From NCBI GenBank assembly GCA_959022495.1, contig CAUEYX010000044.1, forward strand, positions 1 through 24,004: a stretch of DNA of 24,004 bases, written 5' to 3'. The DNA is from an uncultured Lachnospiraceae bacterium (lineage in GTDB: Bacteria > Bacillota > Clostridia > Lachnospirales > Lachnospiraceae). The notes beneath the pieces were generated by a model. It was not told the origin of the DNA and searched no databases. It saw only the letters and a list, made by a program, of their open reading frames with translations. A program made the translations under genes and the position numbers. This document shows positions 15,304 to 23,923 of the stretch, piece after piece (the first letter of the stretch is position 1; every line of letters starts with the position of its first letter).

Positions 15304-16788
15304 TTACCCCCATGGATTCTCTGTCGGGTACCGCACACCCTTAGGCTGATTGTAGCCGATTTCCTCAACCGGCACCCCGATATATTTGAATACTTCATAC
15401 AGCTCCCTGCCAAAATGCCCGAATGCCACTGCGCCGTGATGCGGATAATTCTTCTCAATCAGCACATGCCGGTAAAAGCGCCCCATCTCAGGGATCGCAA
15501 ATACACCGATGGAGCCGAAGGATTTTGTCTTCACAGGAAGCACCTCTCCCTGGGCCGCATATGCGCGAAGCTTGTTATCGGACGTGCTCTGCAGACGGAA
15601 AAAGGTAATGTCACCGGGGATGATATCACCTTCAAGAGTCCCCTGTGTCACTTCTTCCGGCAGTGTCCTTGCCATAATCATCTGGTATCCCATCTCACAG
15701 AAAGACAACTTGGAGGACGCCGTATTTCCACAGTGGAATCCCATAAATATATCCTTCTGCGTATACGGGAACTTCCCTTCAATGCTTTCCCTATACATGT
15801 CTGCCGGGACTGAATTGTTGATGTCAAGCAGGGTCACTGCATCCTGGCTGACAACGGTGCCGATAAACTCGCTTAAACAGCCGTAGATATCCACCTCACA
15901 GGATACCGGTATTCCCCGCGCAGTCAGACGGCTGTTGACATAACATGGAACGAACCCGAACTGCGTCTGGAACGCGGGCCAGCATTTTCCCGCGATCGCC
16001 ACGTATTTCCTGTATCCTCTGTGTTCCTCCACCCAGTCCGTGAGCGTAAGCTCATACTGGGCCAGTTTCGCCAAAATCTCCGGCTTCTTATTGCCGGACC
16101 CAAGTTCCTCTTCCATCTCTTTGATAATGCCCGGAATCCGTTCATCCCCGGCATGTTTATTGAACGCCTCAAAAAGATCCAGCTCGGAGTTCTCCTCGAT
16201 CTCTACCCCGATATTGTAGAGCTGCTGGATGGGCGCGTTACATGCAAGGAAATTAAGCGGACGCGGTCCAAAGCTGATGATCTTCAGATTGTTAAGGCCC
16301 ACAACCGCCCTTGCTACGGGCTCAAATTCATGGATCATATCCGCGCACTCCTCCGCGGTACCCACTGGGTATTCCGGTATGTACGCCTTCACCCCGCGCA
16401 GCTTCAGATTATAGCTGGCATTGAGCATGCCGCAGTATGCGTCCCCGCGCCCCTGCTTTAAGTCATTCTGAGTCTCTTCCGCCGCCGCGATGAACATCTT
16501 CGGTCCCTCAAAGTGCTTTGCCAGCAGTGTCTCTGAGATCTCCGGACCAAAATTCCCCAGATATACAACCAGGGCATTACAGCCTTCCTTTTTAATATCC
16601 TCCAGTGCCTGCACCATGTGGATTTCACTCTCCACAATGCAGATCGGACATTCGTAAACTGTCCCTTCCCCATATTTCTTTACATATGCGTCAATCAACG
16701 CCTTTCTCCGATTCACGGAAAGGCTCTCCGGGAAACAGTCCCTGCTCACCGCCACAACTCCGATCTTTAATTCCGGCATATTGTTCAT
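15304..16788 (-). CDS. L-fucose/L-arabinose isomerase family protein
   Basis: 494 aa, shorter than classical FucI (about 590) and like the uncharacterised FucI-related group. Metal-binding and catalytic candidates are E298 in CEVDIYGCLSEF, D322 in TLLDINNS, H352 in GFHCGNT and H451 in PHHGAVAFGHFG. This set matches the Glu/Asp/His site of FucI/AraA enzymes, which use Mn2+ for aldose-ketose conversion. It sits directly before a xylulokinase-like gene, suggesting it supplies a ketopentose (xylulose or ribulose). The aldose could be D-lyxose, D-arabinose or another sugar; sequence alone does not say. The start at 16788 has GAGGGA upstream; an in-frame ATG at 16779 is a second option. Confidence 0.85.
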   Translation of the reverse strand: MNNMPELKIGVVAVSRDCFPESLSVNRRKALIDAYVKKYGEGTVYECPICIVESEIHMVQALEDIKKEGCNALVVYLGNFGPEISETLLAKHFEGPKMFIAAAEETQNDLKQGRGDAYCGMLNASYNLKLRGVKAYIPEYPVGTAEECADMIHEFEPVARAVVGLNNLKIISFGPRPLNFLACNAPIQQLYNIGVEIEENSELDLFEAFNKHAGDERIPGIIKEMEEELGSGNKKPEILAKLAQYELTLTDWVEEHRGYRKYVAIAGKCWPAFQTQFGFVPCYVNSRLTARGIPVSCEVDIYGCLSEFIGTVVSQDAVTLLDINNSVPADMYRESIEGKFPYTQKDIFMGFHCGNTASSKLSFCEMGYQMIMARTLPEEVTQGTLEGDIIPGDITFFRLQSTSDNKLRAYAAQGEVLPVKTKSFGSIGVFAIPEMGRFYRHVLIEKNYPHHGAVAFGHFGRELYEVFKYIGVPVEEIGYNQPKGVRYPTENPWG

Positions 16789-16908
16789 AATGTATCCCTC
16801 GCTTTCTCCAGCTTTGTTTAAATTTCCCCATTTATAAGGTCATTTTATCAACTTATTCCCACGTTTACGACCGAATAATTAACCTTTTAATGCCCATTTC
16901 TTATCTTT

Positions 16909-17748
16909 TTACGATCCACCCCTCCTTTGCGCTGCCTCCGCGCGGTATTCACTTGGCAAGATCCCATACTTTTTGCGGAATGCCCGCGCCATCGCCTTGC
17001 TGCCCGAAAACCCATTGCGCATCGCCGCCTCTGTGATACTGTACATCCCGCTTTCCAGATCTTTTACCGCATATCCCAGCCGGATATTCTGCACATGATC
17101 TTTAAAGGTGATTCCCGCATATTTCTGAAACATGCGTGACAGATAGGTAGGAGAGTACCCAAACTGAGCCGCCACACGCTCAAGGCTTAAGCATCCCCTG
17201 TAGTTTTCTTTCATATAGGAGGTGATTTGAGACAGCCTGTCCAGATTTTTATTTTTCCGCACGAACTCTTCCCCCGGCTCAAGCAGCCGGTAGTCTCTCA
17301 CCAGGTAATACATGATATGATAGAAAATGCTTTTCATCATCATATCATATCCCCGCGCGCCTTCCGCGTACACCTGATACAGTTCCTTTACCAGTTCCAT
17401 GAACCGCTCATCCCTTCTGCCCGGCTCATGGGTAAACCAGATAAAATCTTCCCCGGTAAAATAGTCCTCAAAGAGTTCAAGGGGGATCTGAAGAACCACC
17501 GTCTCATTGGGCAGCGGCGAATCCACGGAGTGCACCTCATTGGAATTCACAATCATAAATTCTCCTGCCGTCAGATGCCACAGCCTGCCGCCAATATGAA
17601 ATTCCAGCTCTCCGCCGCACACGGCAAATATCTCCACCGACCGGTGCCAGTGTTTATCCCGGCGGTAATTGCCGTCCCTTCCCTCAAAAAGAAAGAGTTT
17701 AAATGGGAAACCCGGTTCCGGTACAATCAATTCATGTGAAAACTGCAT
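16909..17748 (-). CDS. AraC-family transcriptional regulator of the sugar module
   Basis: 279 aa. The N-terminal cupin has KHWHRSVEIFAVCGGELEFHIGGRLW (about 32-57) and the following LTAGEFMIVNSNEVHS typical of sugar-sensing AraC proteins. The C-terminal double HTH reads SLERVAAQFGYSPTYLSRMFQKYAG and SITEAAMRNGFSGSKAMARAFRKKYG, ending in PSEYR. ATG 17748 with GGAG 8 nt upstream is preferred to the in-frame GTG at 17757. It lies 120 bp upstream of the isomerase and in the same direction, and is the likely activator of isomerase-xylB. No clear operator repeat was found in 16789-16908. Confidence 0.9.
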   Translation of the reverse strand: MQFSHELIVPEPGFPFKLFLFEGRDGNYRRDKHWHRSVEIFAVCGGELEFHIGGRLWHLTAGEFMIVNSNEVHSVDSPLPNETVVLQIPLELFEDYFTGEDFIWFTHEPGRRDERFMELVKELYQVYAEGARGYDMMMKSIFYHIMYYLVRDYRLLEPGEEFVRKNKNLDRLSQITSYMKENYRGCLSLERVAAQFGYSPTYLSRMFQKYAGITFKDHVQNIRLGYAVKDLESGMYSITEAAMRNGFSGSKAMARAFRKKYGILPSEYRAEAAQRRGGS

Positions 17749-17860
17749 AAGGGACACTCCATTGTACTATTTTGTATGACATCAGTATTCAAACTTAAGG
17801 CCATGCACCATTTATAAATTATTATATGAGATCCCCTTTCAATGAGCAATATCCTGTATA

Positions 17861-18262
17861 TTATTTTTCTTCATTCTCTTCTTTTATCTGCATCAGTGCC
17901 TTTTTAATTTTTTCAGGAACCGGAATAAACTGTGTGGCATTCTCTATCACGCTGACCGACTCATTTACGATATAAAATGTTATAATTATTTCTCGTAACG
18001 GTATTTTATCATCTAAAATTGTTTGGATAATATTTGCCACAGCAATCATAATAAAAATCACTATCTTTTTTATTATTCCTTTAACTCCTGCCGACGAACA
18101 AAGTTTCTTGTTGTAAATCGCTTTTAATACGCCTGTAATGTAGTCCAAAACCACAAGACAAAGTATTGACTTTAACAAAACATCCCACTCTCCTAGAAGA
18201 TAGGACAAACCACCACCCAAAAAGCTAATTCCATAACAAATATATGACATTGTTTTATTCAT
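17861..18262 (-). CDS. TcdE/phage-type holin family protein
   Basis: 133 aa. Hydrophobic helices lie at about 6-24, 28-46, 65-82 and 89-107, with a charged cytoplasmic tail (EKIKKALMQIKEENEEK). The signatures VLDYITGVLKAIYNKKL (38-54), a VKGIIKKI block (60-67) and NESVSVIENA (100-109) match the phage_holin_4/TcdE/UtxA family. Phage holins of this kind open the membrane for endolysin, and C. difficile TcdE assists toxin release. GGAGAAG precedes the ATG. No other phage structural genes are near, which argues for a secretion or lysis cassette over a whole prophage. Base composition drops here relative to the xylB side. Confidence 0.9.
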   Translation of the reverse strand: MNKTMSYICYGISFLGGGLSYLLGEWDVLLKSILCLVVLDYITGVLKAIYNKKLCSSAGVKGIIKKIVIFIMIAVANIIQTILDDKIPLREIIITFYIVNESVSVIENATQFIPVPEKIKKALMQIKEENEEK

Positions 18263-18351
18263 TACATAACTTCTCCTATATATAATCTTATAAAATCAGG
18301 AAGAAATTATAAAGTTCATTTGCAACATTTAAATATAGTACAGCGTAAATC

Positions 18352-18381
18352 AAAAGCGGATTGTAGGTCAGCACCGCTTTT
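18352..18381. terminator. Candidate terminator downstream of the 167-aa gene
   Basis: AAAAGCGG (18352-18359) pairs with CCGCTTTT (18374-18381) around a 14-base loop. It separates the 167-aa gene (ending 18519) from the holin. The rest of 18263-18518 shows no gene. It holds AATGAGACAA (18399-18408) facing TTGCCTCATT (18452-18461), an imperfect inverted pair that may be debris of an insertion element. Confidence 0.5.
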
Positions 18382-18518
18382 CGGCCCATGACACTAAAAA
18401 TGAGACAACCCTGCAAATTCACGCTTTTTCAAGACCTTGAATTTTATAGAATTGCCTCATTATTTCAAATGGGCTTAAAAATCGGTATTGCCTGACAGCC
18501 CACCCTTATAACAATATT

Positions 18519-19022
18519 CTACTTGTACAAACAAAAATTTGTAGCGAACATACTGCCATAAATGTATTCCAGCTTTACAAATCCATTATACTGTACAATA
18601 TTTCCATAATTGTTGTACCCAATAATTTCCATGTTCTTAGGATCTGCTGCGCCGGCTGCTCCAGTAGTTGTATATATAATGTTGCCAGCCCCTAAAGTTA
18701 AATGATAGCCATTATAATTATTCACAATACTTAAGTTCCTGCGGAGCCGAAACGCATAACAGGTTCCTAAGGATGTCATATTTTGCAACGTTCCTGAATA
18801 CATCAGATTTCCATAACCTGTATCCTGTATGAAACCTCCCACATACTGTCCTGATGGATTCAGATAACGAATCTCATGGACATTTGTGTATCCAGTAGTT
18901 ACTCCCAGATCCGTAAAGACCTCTCCATAATATAAGTCGCCCGAATGAGCAGATGCCGGGCAGTCCGATCTGCTATAAACAGGAATCGTCCCGCCATTCA
19001 CAATTGCATGATAACGTGCCAT
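18519..19022 (-). CDS. Hypothetical 167-aa protein, possible SH3-like N-terminus
   Basis: Family not recognised. There is no signal peptide or membrane segment. The first 60 residues (GGTIPVYSRSD, then SGDLYYGEVFTDLG and YLNPSGQYVGGFI) have the rhythm of a bacterial SH3-like wall-binding domain: a P-V-Y strand, a G-D/E-V-F/Y turn and a final G-G-F-I. This is an impression, not a firm assignment. The remainder is rich in Gly, Asn, Tyr and Thr with repeated NNYG/NYNG/QYNG turns, suggesting beta structure. AGGAGG sits 8 nt before ATG 19022, so it is probably well translated. Placed between the holin and a divergent wall-targeting protein, it may be a partner in the same cassette. Confidence 0.7.
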   Translation of the reverse strand: MARYHAIVNGGTIPVYSRSDCPASAHSGDLYYGEVFTDLGVTTGYTNVHEIRYLNPSGQYVGGFIQDTGYGNLMYSGTLQNMTSLGTCYAFRLRRNLSIVNNYNGYHLTLGAGNIIYTTTGAAGAADPKNMEIIGYNNYGNIVQYNGFVKLEYIYGSMFATNFCLYK

Positions 19023-19129
19023 TTAAGTGCCTCCTTAATTTTTATTGATTTGCAAATCTATTTTTAAAGAAGACATAAAACTCAAACTTGTAAACTAAAA
19101 TTCTTATCCCCATTCTATATATAACACAG

Positions 19130-20452
19130 CTATTGTAAATAAACCTCATTCAACTTATCCTGTTCATCGAATTTAAGTTCGTATAACCCATCTTCCAGAG
19201 ATAACGTATGTTCGTTAACATAATGTTCTCCAGTTTCTACCGAAAATTCTACTGAGTCCCAATAGCTGATTCCGTGTCTTTGTAAAAATTTTTCAACCTC
19301 TTCCTTGGATGTTCCCATCTCGAGTGTCTGCAGGGATCTCTTTATTGCACCTTTTGAATACTGTTTTAACACAACGGGAACAAACGTATCCGAATAAGAA
19401 CTGGCTGTAGTCACCGAAATATCCCCCGTCAAACCGATCGTCCTTACTTGATCCCCCAAGCCTCTCCCGGCAGCCAGCAAAGTTCCGTCTTTCAGCTGTA
19501 CAAATGTATTAAAAACGTATTCTGCCCTATATTCCGGATTCTCAGGCAGGTCATCCCTTATGCTGTTTAGCTCCACTTTTTCCGGCCATACCATGTGTAC
19601 ATCTTCAAGTACTTTTTGAGGGCTGCGTATATAATCATCTCCGGTCACAGCCACCCCGCATTCCCCGAACAGATTCAATCCCCACATATACAAATCACCC
19701 TTCCTGTCAATCGCCGCACCTCGCCATTCTCCTGTTGTTGCATAAATACAGTCATCCAGTATTTTATGTGGGCTGTTGTACAACATTTTAGCCGGATTAT
19801 TATCATCCTCTTCCGCAGTCCAATAATTATCTGTTTCAGGCGAAGGATCTGTGGCATATGTACTTTTATATTCTCCCCACCACCATACGCTTCCATCCGT
19901 TTTTAATGCTGTGATTGATTCCCTGCCGGCTCTCGCATATGCTACATCCTCCATCAACAGGACAGGCCGCACTACTTCCTCATAGTCTTCCACCATATAA
20001 TGAATCTGCTTATCATATTCCTGCCCCAGGAGGCCGAGCATATTCGATCCCATCCCGTACAGTTCGCCTTCTGAAGTCAAATAAATGCAGAAGTATCCAT
20101 TACATGACGCATCGACCGATACAACATCAGACGCAATTTTAAATGGAACTTCCGTAAACAAATCATCTGCCTGTCCATTTCCCAGCTGCCCGTACCGATT
20201 GTATCCATATCCCCACAAGTCAGAATTATCGTCTATATAATACCGATTTTCCCCTATAAGTTTATTGGTGATATAATAATCCTCTAATGAAAACTCTTTA
20301 TACTTTCCAAGTTCAACTTCTTTTGAATAAAACATCGGCCTTTCAGAAATCTCTTTCGCATATTTTGAAATCCGTATACCTGACACGATTCCGATTACTA
20401 AGATTAAACCAACGAAACACAAAATAATTATCTTCTTTTTCAGCATCCTCAT
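19130..20452 (-). CDS. Membrane-anchored RCC1-repeat (beta-propeller) protein
   Basis: 440 aa. A single N-terminal hydrophobic helix (about 6-25) after KKK predicts export with a membrane anchor. RCC1-type repeats follow: DLWGYGYNRYGQLGNG (about 78-93), ELYGMGSNMLGLLG (130-143), SVWWWGEYKS (188-197), DLYMWGLNLFGECG (253-266) and TLLAAG (324-329). This suggests a five- to seven-bladed propeller for protein binding outside the membrane. The last 65 residues (LEMGTSKEEVEKFLQRHGI) look like a small SmpA/BLIP-type domain. AGGTGAGAGG precedes; starts GTG 20455, ATG 20452 and ATG 20446 are all possible. It is divergent from the 771-aa wall-targeting gene, with 247 bp between. The function is unknown; an interaction or surface role is inferred. 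Confidence 0.8.
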   Translation of the reverse strand: MRMLKKKIIILCFVGLILVIGIVSGIRISKYAKEISERPMFYSKEVELGKYKEFSLEDYYITNKLIGENRYYIDDNSDLWGYGYNRYGQLGNGQADDLFTEVPFKIASDVVSVDASCNGYFCIYLTSEGELYGMGSNMLGLLGQEYDKQIHYMVEDYEEVVRPVLLMEDVAYARAGRESITALKTDGSVWWWGEYKSTYATDPSPETDNYWTAEEDDNNPAKMLYNSPHKILDDCIYATTGEWRGAAIDRKGDLYMWGLNLFGECGVAVTGDDYIRSPQKVLEDVHMVWPEKVELNSIRDDLPENPEYRAEYVFNTFVQLKDGTLLAAGRGLGDQVRTIGLTGDISVTTASSYSDTFVPVVLKQYSKGAIKRSLQTLEMGTSKEEVEKFLQRHGISYWDSVEFSVETGEHYVNEHTLSLEDGLYELKFDEQDKLNEVYLQ

Positions 20453-20699
20453 CACCTCTCACCTAACTTTACAATATATGTAGTCTATTTATAACGATTA
20501 GTATATACATTTAATTAATGTCTTTCTATTATATCTGTTTATTCAGTTCCATTTTCTACTTATTTGGGATTAGATATATTATAAGCAAAACATAAACAGA
20601 TTCTATTTTTACTAAAAAAGAGTTTACAATGCCTTGATTATATTCTTTTTCTATATCAGATATATAAATATCACAAATCTAACCAAGGAGGGAATTAAC

Positions 20700-23015
20700 A
20701 TGACAAGAAAGGAAACAACAACCGGTGACCCGAATATAAGAGAAGTACAAACTTATCTCAATGCAATATATGGTCATCGAAGCGATTGGACAGAGTTGGA
20801 GATCAACGGTTATACTGGAACTATAACTATTGAGGCAATTATCAAAGCTTTTCAAATCGAAAATGGAATTGAAGCGGTTGGGGAAGTAGGACTTGCAACT
20901 CTTGCGAAAATTAAATCTATGGCACCTATTACTCAGATGGACCCCAACAGTGAGTCATCCCCCATTGTCTGCCTGCTTCAGTGCGCTTTATTCTGCAAAG
21001 GATATGCCGCCGGAGGAATTACTGGAATCTACTATACCTCTGGTGTCGCCGCTGTAAAGAATCTGCAGGAGGATGCCAATATCGGCGTAACAGGCGTTGT
21101 TGACTGGAAGGTATGGTCTGCATTACTGTCTTTTAATTGGTTTACAAAACCCGCAGATCCTTTCACTGAGTGGGACCCTAATATACGTACTATACAAAGA
21201 CAGCTTAACAAAGAATACTCTGATTATATCAATGTAAGAGCGTGCGACGGAATTATGTCAAGAGAGACCGCACTTTCTGTTCTAGGTGCTTTGCAGGCCG
21301 CAGAAGGGATTCTCTCACCGAATGAAACTCTTACAAATCTTAATGAACTCAACTTCGGTGAACGGACACAAAAACTGTTCCCTGGTCCAATTGAGATGGG
21401 AAGTACAAAAACAAAGTATGTCAAATTGATCCAATATGGTTTATATTTTAATGGGTACGATCCAGGAAATTTCAATGGAGTCTTTGACAGTGAGATGTTT
21501 TATGCTGTATCTAATTTTCAGAAATTTTACGCCTTAGAAGATATAATCCTAGATTCAACCGGAAGTGTGGGAACATCTACAATGATGTCACTGTTAACAA
21601 GTCGAGGTGATACATCTCGTCCGGCATTGGCATGTGATTGTTCTGTAATCCTGAATTCCCAGCAAGTTGCAGATCTATATGAAGCTGAGTATCGCCATAT
21701 AGGCAGGTATCTAACAGGAACCGTCGGCAACGATTTCAGGCCTAAAGCACTTACAAGTTCTGAAATCCAACGCATTACTTCGTCTGGAATACGTATTTTC
21801 CCTATTTACCAAGATGGAGGATATTATCTTGATTATTTCAAAAACGGTAAACGCGGTTCCTCTGACGCTACTATAGCAATTGACGCTGCATTGCAGCTTG
21901 GTTTTCCTTATGGGACAATTATCTACTTTGCAGTAGATTTTGACTGCCTGCCACACGAAACTGAAAATTATATCGTCGATTACTTCAGTGAAATTAATGG
22001 TGTTTTCAGCACAACAGTGAATACAAAACAGTACAAAGTAGGCGTATACGGTCCCCGTCAAGTATGTAGCGAATTATGTAACCGCCTATTGGCAGTTTCC
22101 TCTTTTGTCTCTGATATGTCCAGCGGCTTCACAGGCAACTGTGGTTATCCCTTGCCACTAAACTGGGCTTTTGACCAATTCTGGGAAACGACATTTACAT
22201 CATCTCCGTCATTTGACCTTGATAAAGTTGCTGTGTCAATAGATGGTAATAAAGATAAGGGCTGCCTTATTTTTGATGAAGCTCAAAATGTCACGGATCA
22301 TGAACGAGAAGAACGCATATACAGAAAATATTTTAATAAATTTCTTCTGGCTACTGCTACTCCTGCAAATGCGTTTTCCTATGATATCAAATTTTCTAAT
22401 GCAAAGATATTAGTGGGCAGTTATAATAGTCTTACTTGGGGGATTAATGTTTACATTGAATCAAAAACTTCATTAAGCGGGCATACTAATTCCAGCTTAA
22501 TAGATATAAATATTGTAGACGGAAAGGTAACCGCAGATTTTATTGATACTTTAAAAAATATATTATCAGTCTTTAACTGGGATGCTTTAGGTGACGCAGC
22601 GCAGGATTCTTACAATATGGTCATCAAACACTGCGTATCTATTGCAGAAGAAATGCAGGTGGGTAAGCTCAAGTTATCTTGTACATTATATCCAAATACC
22701 TTTGAATTATCTGTTGCCTGGGAATATGATGAGCTGCTCCTTCCTTCAGATGGCGAAGGTGGTCCTTCTTATAAATTAACGTTCCACCTTGGATGGATCA
22801 TAGAAGTTACTCATTTTCCCCCTGAATATACACGTGCCAGCGAAGTACTTCTGGGAAGTATGGCCGCGGCGGCTCTTGTTGTAGCCGCATGGGCGCTTCC
22901 TGCGCTGATTGCTTCATCAGGTTTTGCTCTAGGCTCTACTGTATCGATAGCTGCTTCACCCGAAACCTTTGCCGCCTTCTGCACATCAGCCGGCCTGCTA
23001 ATAAACAGTATTTAA
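20700..23015 (+). CDS. Multi-domain protein: peptidoglycan-binding-like repeats, DUF1906 hydrolase-like domain, unknown C-terminus
   Basis: 771 aa from ATG 20700, which follows AAGGAGGG; the earlier in-frame ATG at 20634 has no ribosome site. Four PG_binding_1-like units are seen at about 11-76, 87-145, 158-225 and 236-300 (for example DPNIREVQTYLN and VKLIQYGLYFNGY). Next is a DUF1906/Rv2525c-like glycoside-hydrolase-like TIM-barrel domain (about 307-526) with ACDCS (D313), YFAVDFDC (D413, D415), KVGVYG and WAFDQFWE. The last 230 residues (538-771) match nothing I know and include a hydrophobic stretch near 716-748. There is no signal peptide. With a TcdE-type holin nearby, export by a non-Sec route is plausible. 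It could be an endolysin-like enzyme, or a toxin or effector carried by wall-binding modules. Confidence 0.85.
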   Translation: MTRKETTTGDPNIREVQTYLNAIYGHRSDWTELEINGYTGTITIEAIIKAFQIENGIEAVGEVGLATLAKIKSMAPITQMDPNSESSPIVCLLQCALFCKGYAAGGITGIYYTSGVAAVKNLQEDANIGVTGVVDWKVWSALLSFNWFTKPADPFTEWDPNIRTIQRQLNKEYSDYINVRACDGIMSRETALSVLGALQAAEGILSPNETLTNLNELNFGERTQKLFPGPIEMGSTKTKYVKLIQYGLYFNGYDPGNFNGVFDSEMFYAVSNFQKFYALEDIILDSTGSVGTSTMMSLLTSRGDTSRPALACDCSVILNSQQVADLYEAEYRHIGRYLTGTVGNDFRPKALTSSEIQRITSSGIRIFPIYQDGGYYLDYFKNGKRGSSDATIAIDAALQLGFPYGTIIYFAVDFDCLPHETENYIVDYFSEINGVFSTTVNTKQYKVGVYGPRQVCSELCNRLLAVSSFVSDMSSGFTGNCGYPLPLNWAFDQFWETTFTSSPSFDLDKVAVSIDGNKDKGCLIFDEAQNVTDHEREERIYRKYFNKFLLATATPANAFSYDIKFSNAKILVGSYNSLTWGINVYIESKTSLSGHTNSSLIDINIVDGKVTADFIDTLKNILSVFNWDALGDAAQDSYNMVIKHCVSIAEEMQVGKLKLSCTLYPNTFELSVAWEYDELLLPSDGEGGPSYKLTFHLGWIIEVTHFPPEYTRASEVLLGSMAAAALVVAAWALPALIASSGFALGSTVSIAASPETFAAFCTSAGLLINSI

Positions 23016-23073
23016 TTATATTTAAAACTAGCGGTAAAGGGCATCTACAAAAAGTATTTCATTAATATGTAGA

Positions 23074-23117
23074 AAATCCAGGCAGAATTTTGCTACTTGC
23101 AGATTCTGTCTGGATTT
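23074..23117 (+). terminator. Intrinsic terminator of the 771-aa gene
   Basis: AAATCCAGGCAGAAT (23074-23088) pairs with ATTCTGTCTGGATTT (23103-23117) with a single G-U wobble, followed by CTTGTGTATTTT. It lies 58 bp after the stop. Confidence 0.85.
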
Positions 23118-23485
23118 CTTGTGTATTTTAATAAAGTTCTTAACTTTTTTGCTGACGGCAGATAAGACATTGAAAGATAAAGCCCCCTACAGATGCCCCC
23201 ATCTCGTATAATATTTTTAGATACAATAAATGTACCTTGATAACTAAATAAAAGTTGAACAATAAGCTTAGTAAACCCATGGTATAATTGTTCCTTAGTG
23301 TCAATCAGGTAATAGTTCTGTTCCCCTCTGTTGAACCAGCAATGGTTGCTTCATAATAAGTCTGTTCTCCTGACACGGAAGTTAGCTTCAAACCAGCTGG
23401 CTGTTTGTCTGAGTCTTTGGACTGCCATCTGACAGTATGGTTTGCATCAGTCCTTCTCAGACTGGATTCTGATATGCGAGGGTGT
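23118..23485. other. Gene-free AT-rich stretch before the IS110 fragment
   Basis: I see no convincing gene on either strand here. The frame of the transposase is open back to 23405 but its sequence before 23486 does not resemble the family. No terminal repeat or direct repeat was recognised, as expected for IS110 elements, which lack inverted termini. Confidence 0.4.
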
Positions 23486-23869
23486 CGATGCTTGATATCC
23501 ATACCCGGTATCGGTCCGGTGATCTCCGCCGGCATTATGGCGGAGATTGGGGATATCAACCGTTTTCCGAGCCAATCCAAGCTCGGTAAGTATGCCGGTC
23601 TGGCATGGAAGCAACATCTGTCTGGTAATTTTGAAGCTGAAAACACAAGGCAGATACAATCCGGCAACCGATTTCTAAAGTATTACCTGTGTGAAGGTGC
23701 TTTGTCTCTCGTGAGATGCGACACAGAGTACAGCAACTTTTACCACACCAAATATAAAGAGGTGAACAGGTACCAACACAAACGCGCACTCGTATTAACT
23801 GCCCGTAAATTTGTGCGGTTAGTCTTTCGGCTATTGAAGGACAACCGCCTATATCGAGCAGCGAAATAG
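23486..23869 (+). pseudogene. IS110-family transposase, C-terminal fragment
   Basis: About 127 residues match the C-terminal Transposase_20 half of IS110/IS116/IS902 enzymes. RCLISIPGIGPVISAGIMAE is the helix-hairpin-helix, FPSQSKLGKYAGL follows, then SGNRFLKYYL with the family's conserved Ser, and HKRALVLTARKFVRLVFRLL near the end. The N-terminal DEDD RuvC-like domain (about 200 residues) is missing, so it cannot be active. The stop at 23867 is natural. It marks past transposition at the right edge of the AT-rich accessory region. Confidence 0.88.
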
Positions 23870-23891
23870 CGGTCTATTCCTACTGACGAAT

Positions 23892-23923
23892 GCCCTGCTT
23901 CAAAAAGCAGCTGTTGGCAGGGC
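23892..23923. other. Hairpin after the IS110 fragment
   Basis: GCCCTGC (23892-23898) pairs with GCAGGGC (23917-23923). It lies 22 bases after the transposase stop without a T run. It may belong to the IS end. Nothing else is recognised between here and the window end. Confidence 0.4.

Noticed and set aside
16789..16908. Operator repeats for the sugar-module AraC regulator
   Set aside because: Only loose, short AAATGGG-type similarities are visible; no repeat strong enough to support.
17861..18262. A complete prophage around the holin
   Set aside because: No capsid, tail, portal, terminase, integrase or phage repressor is seen nearby; only the holin is phage-like.
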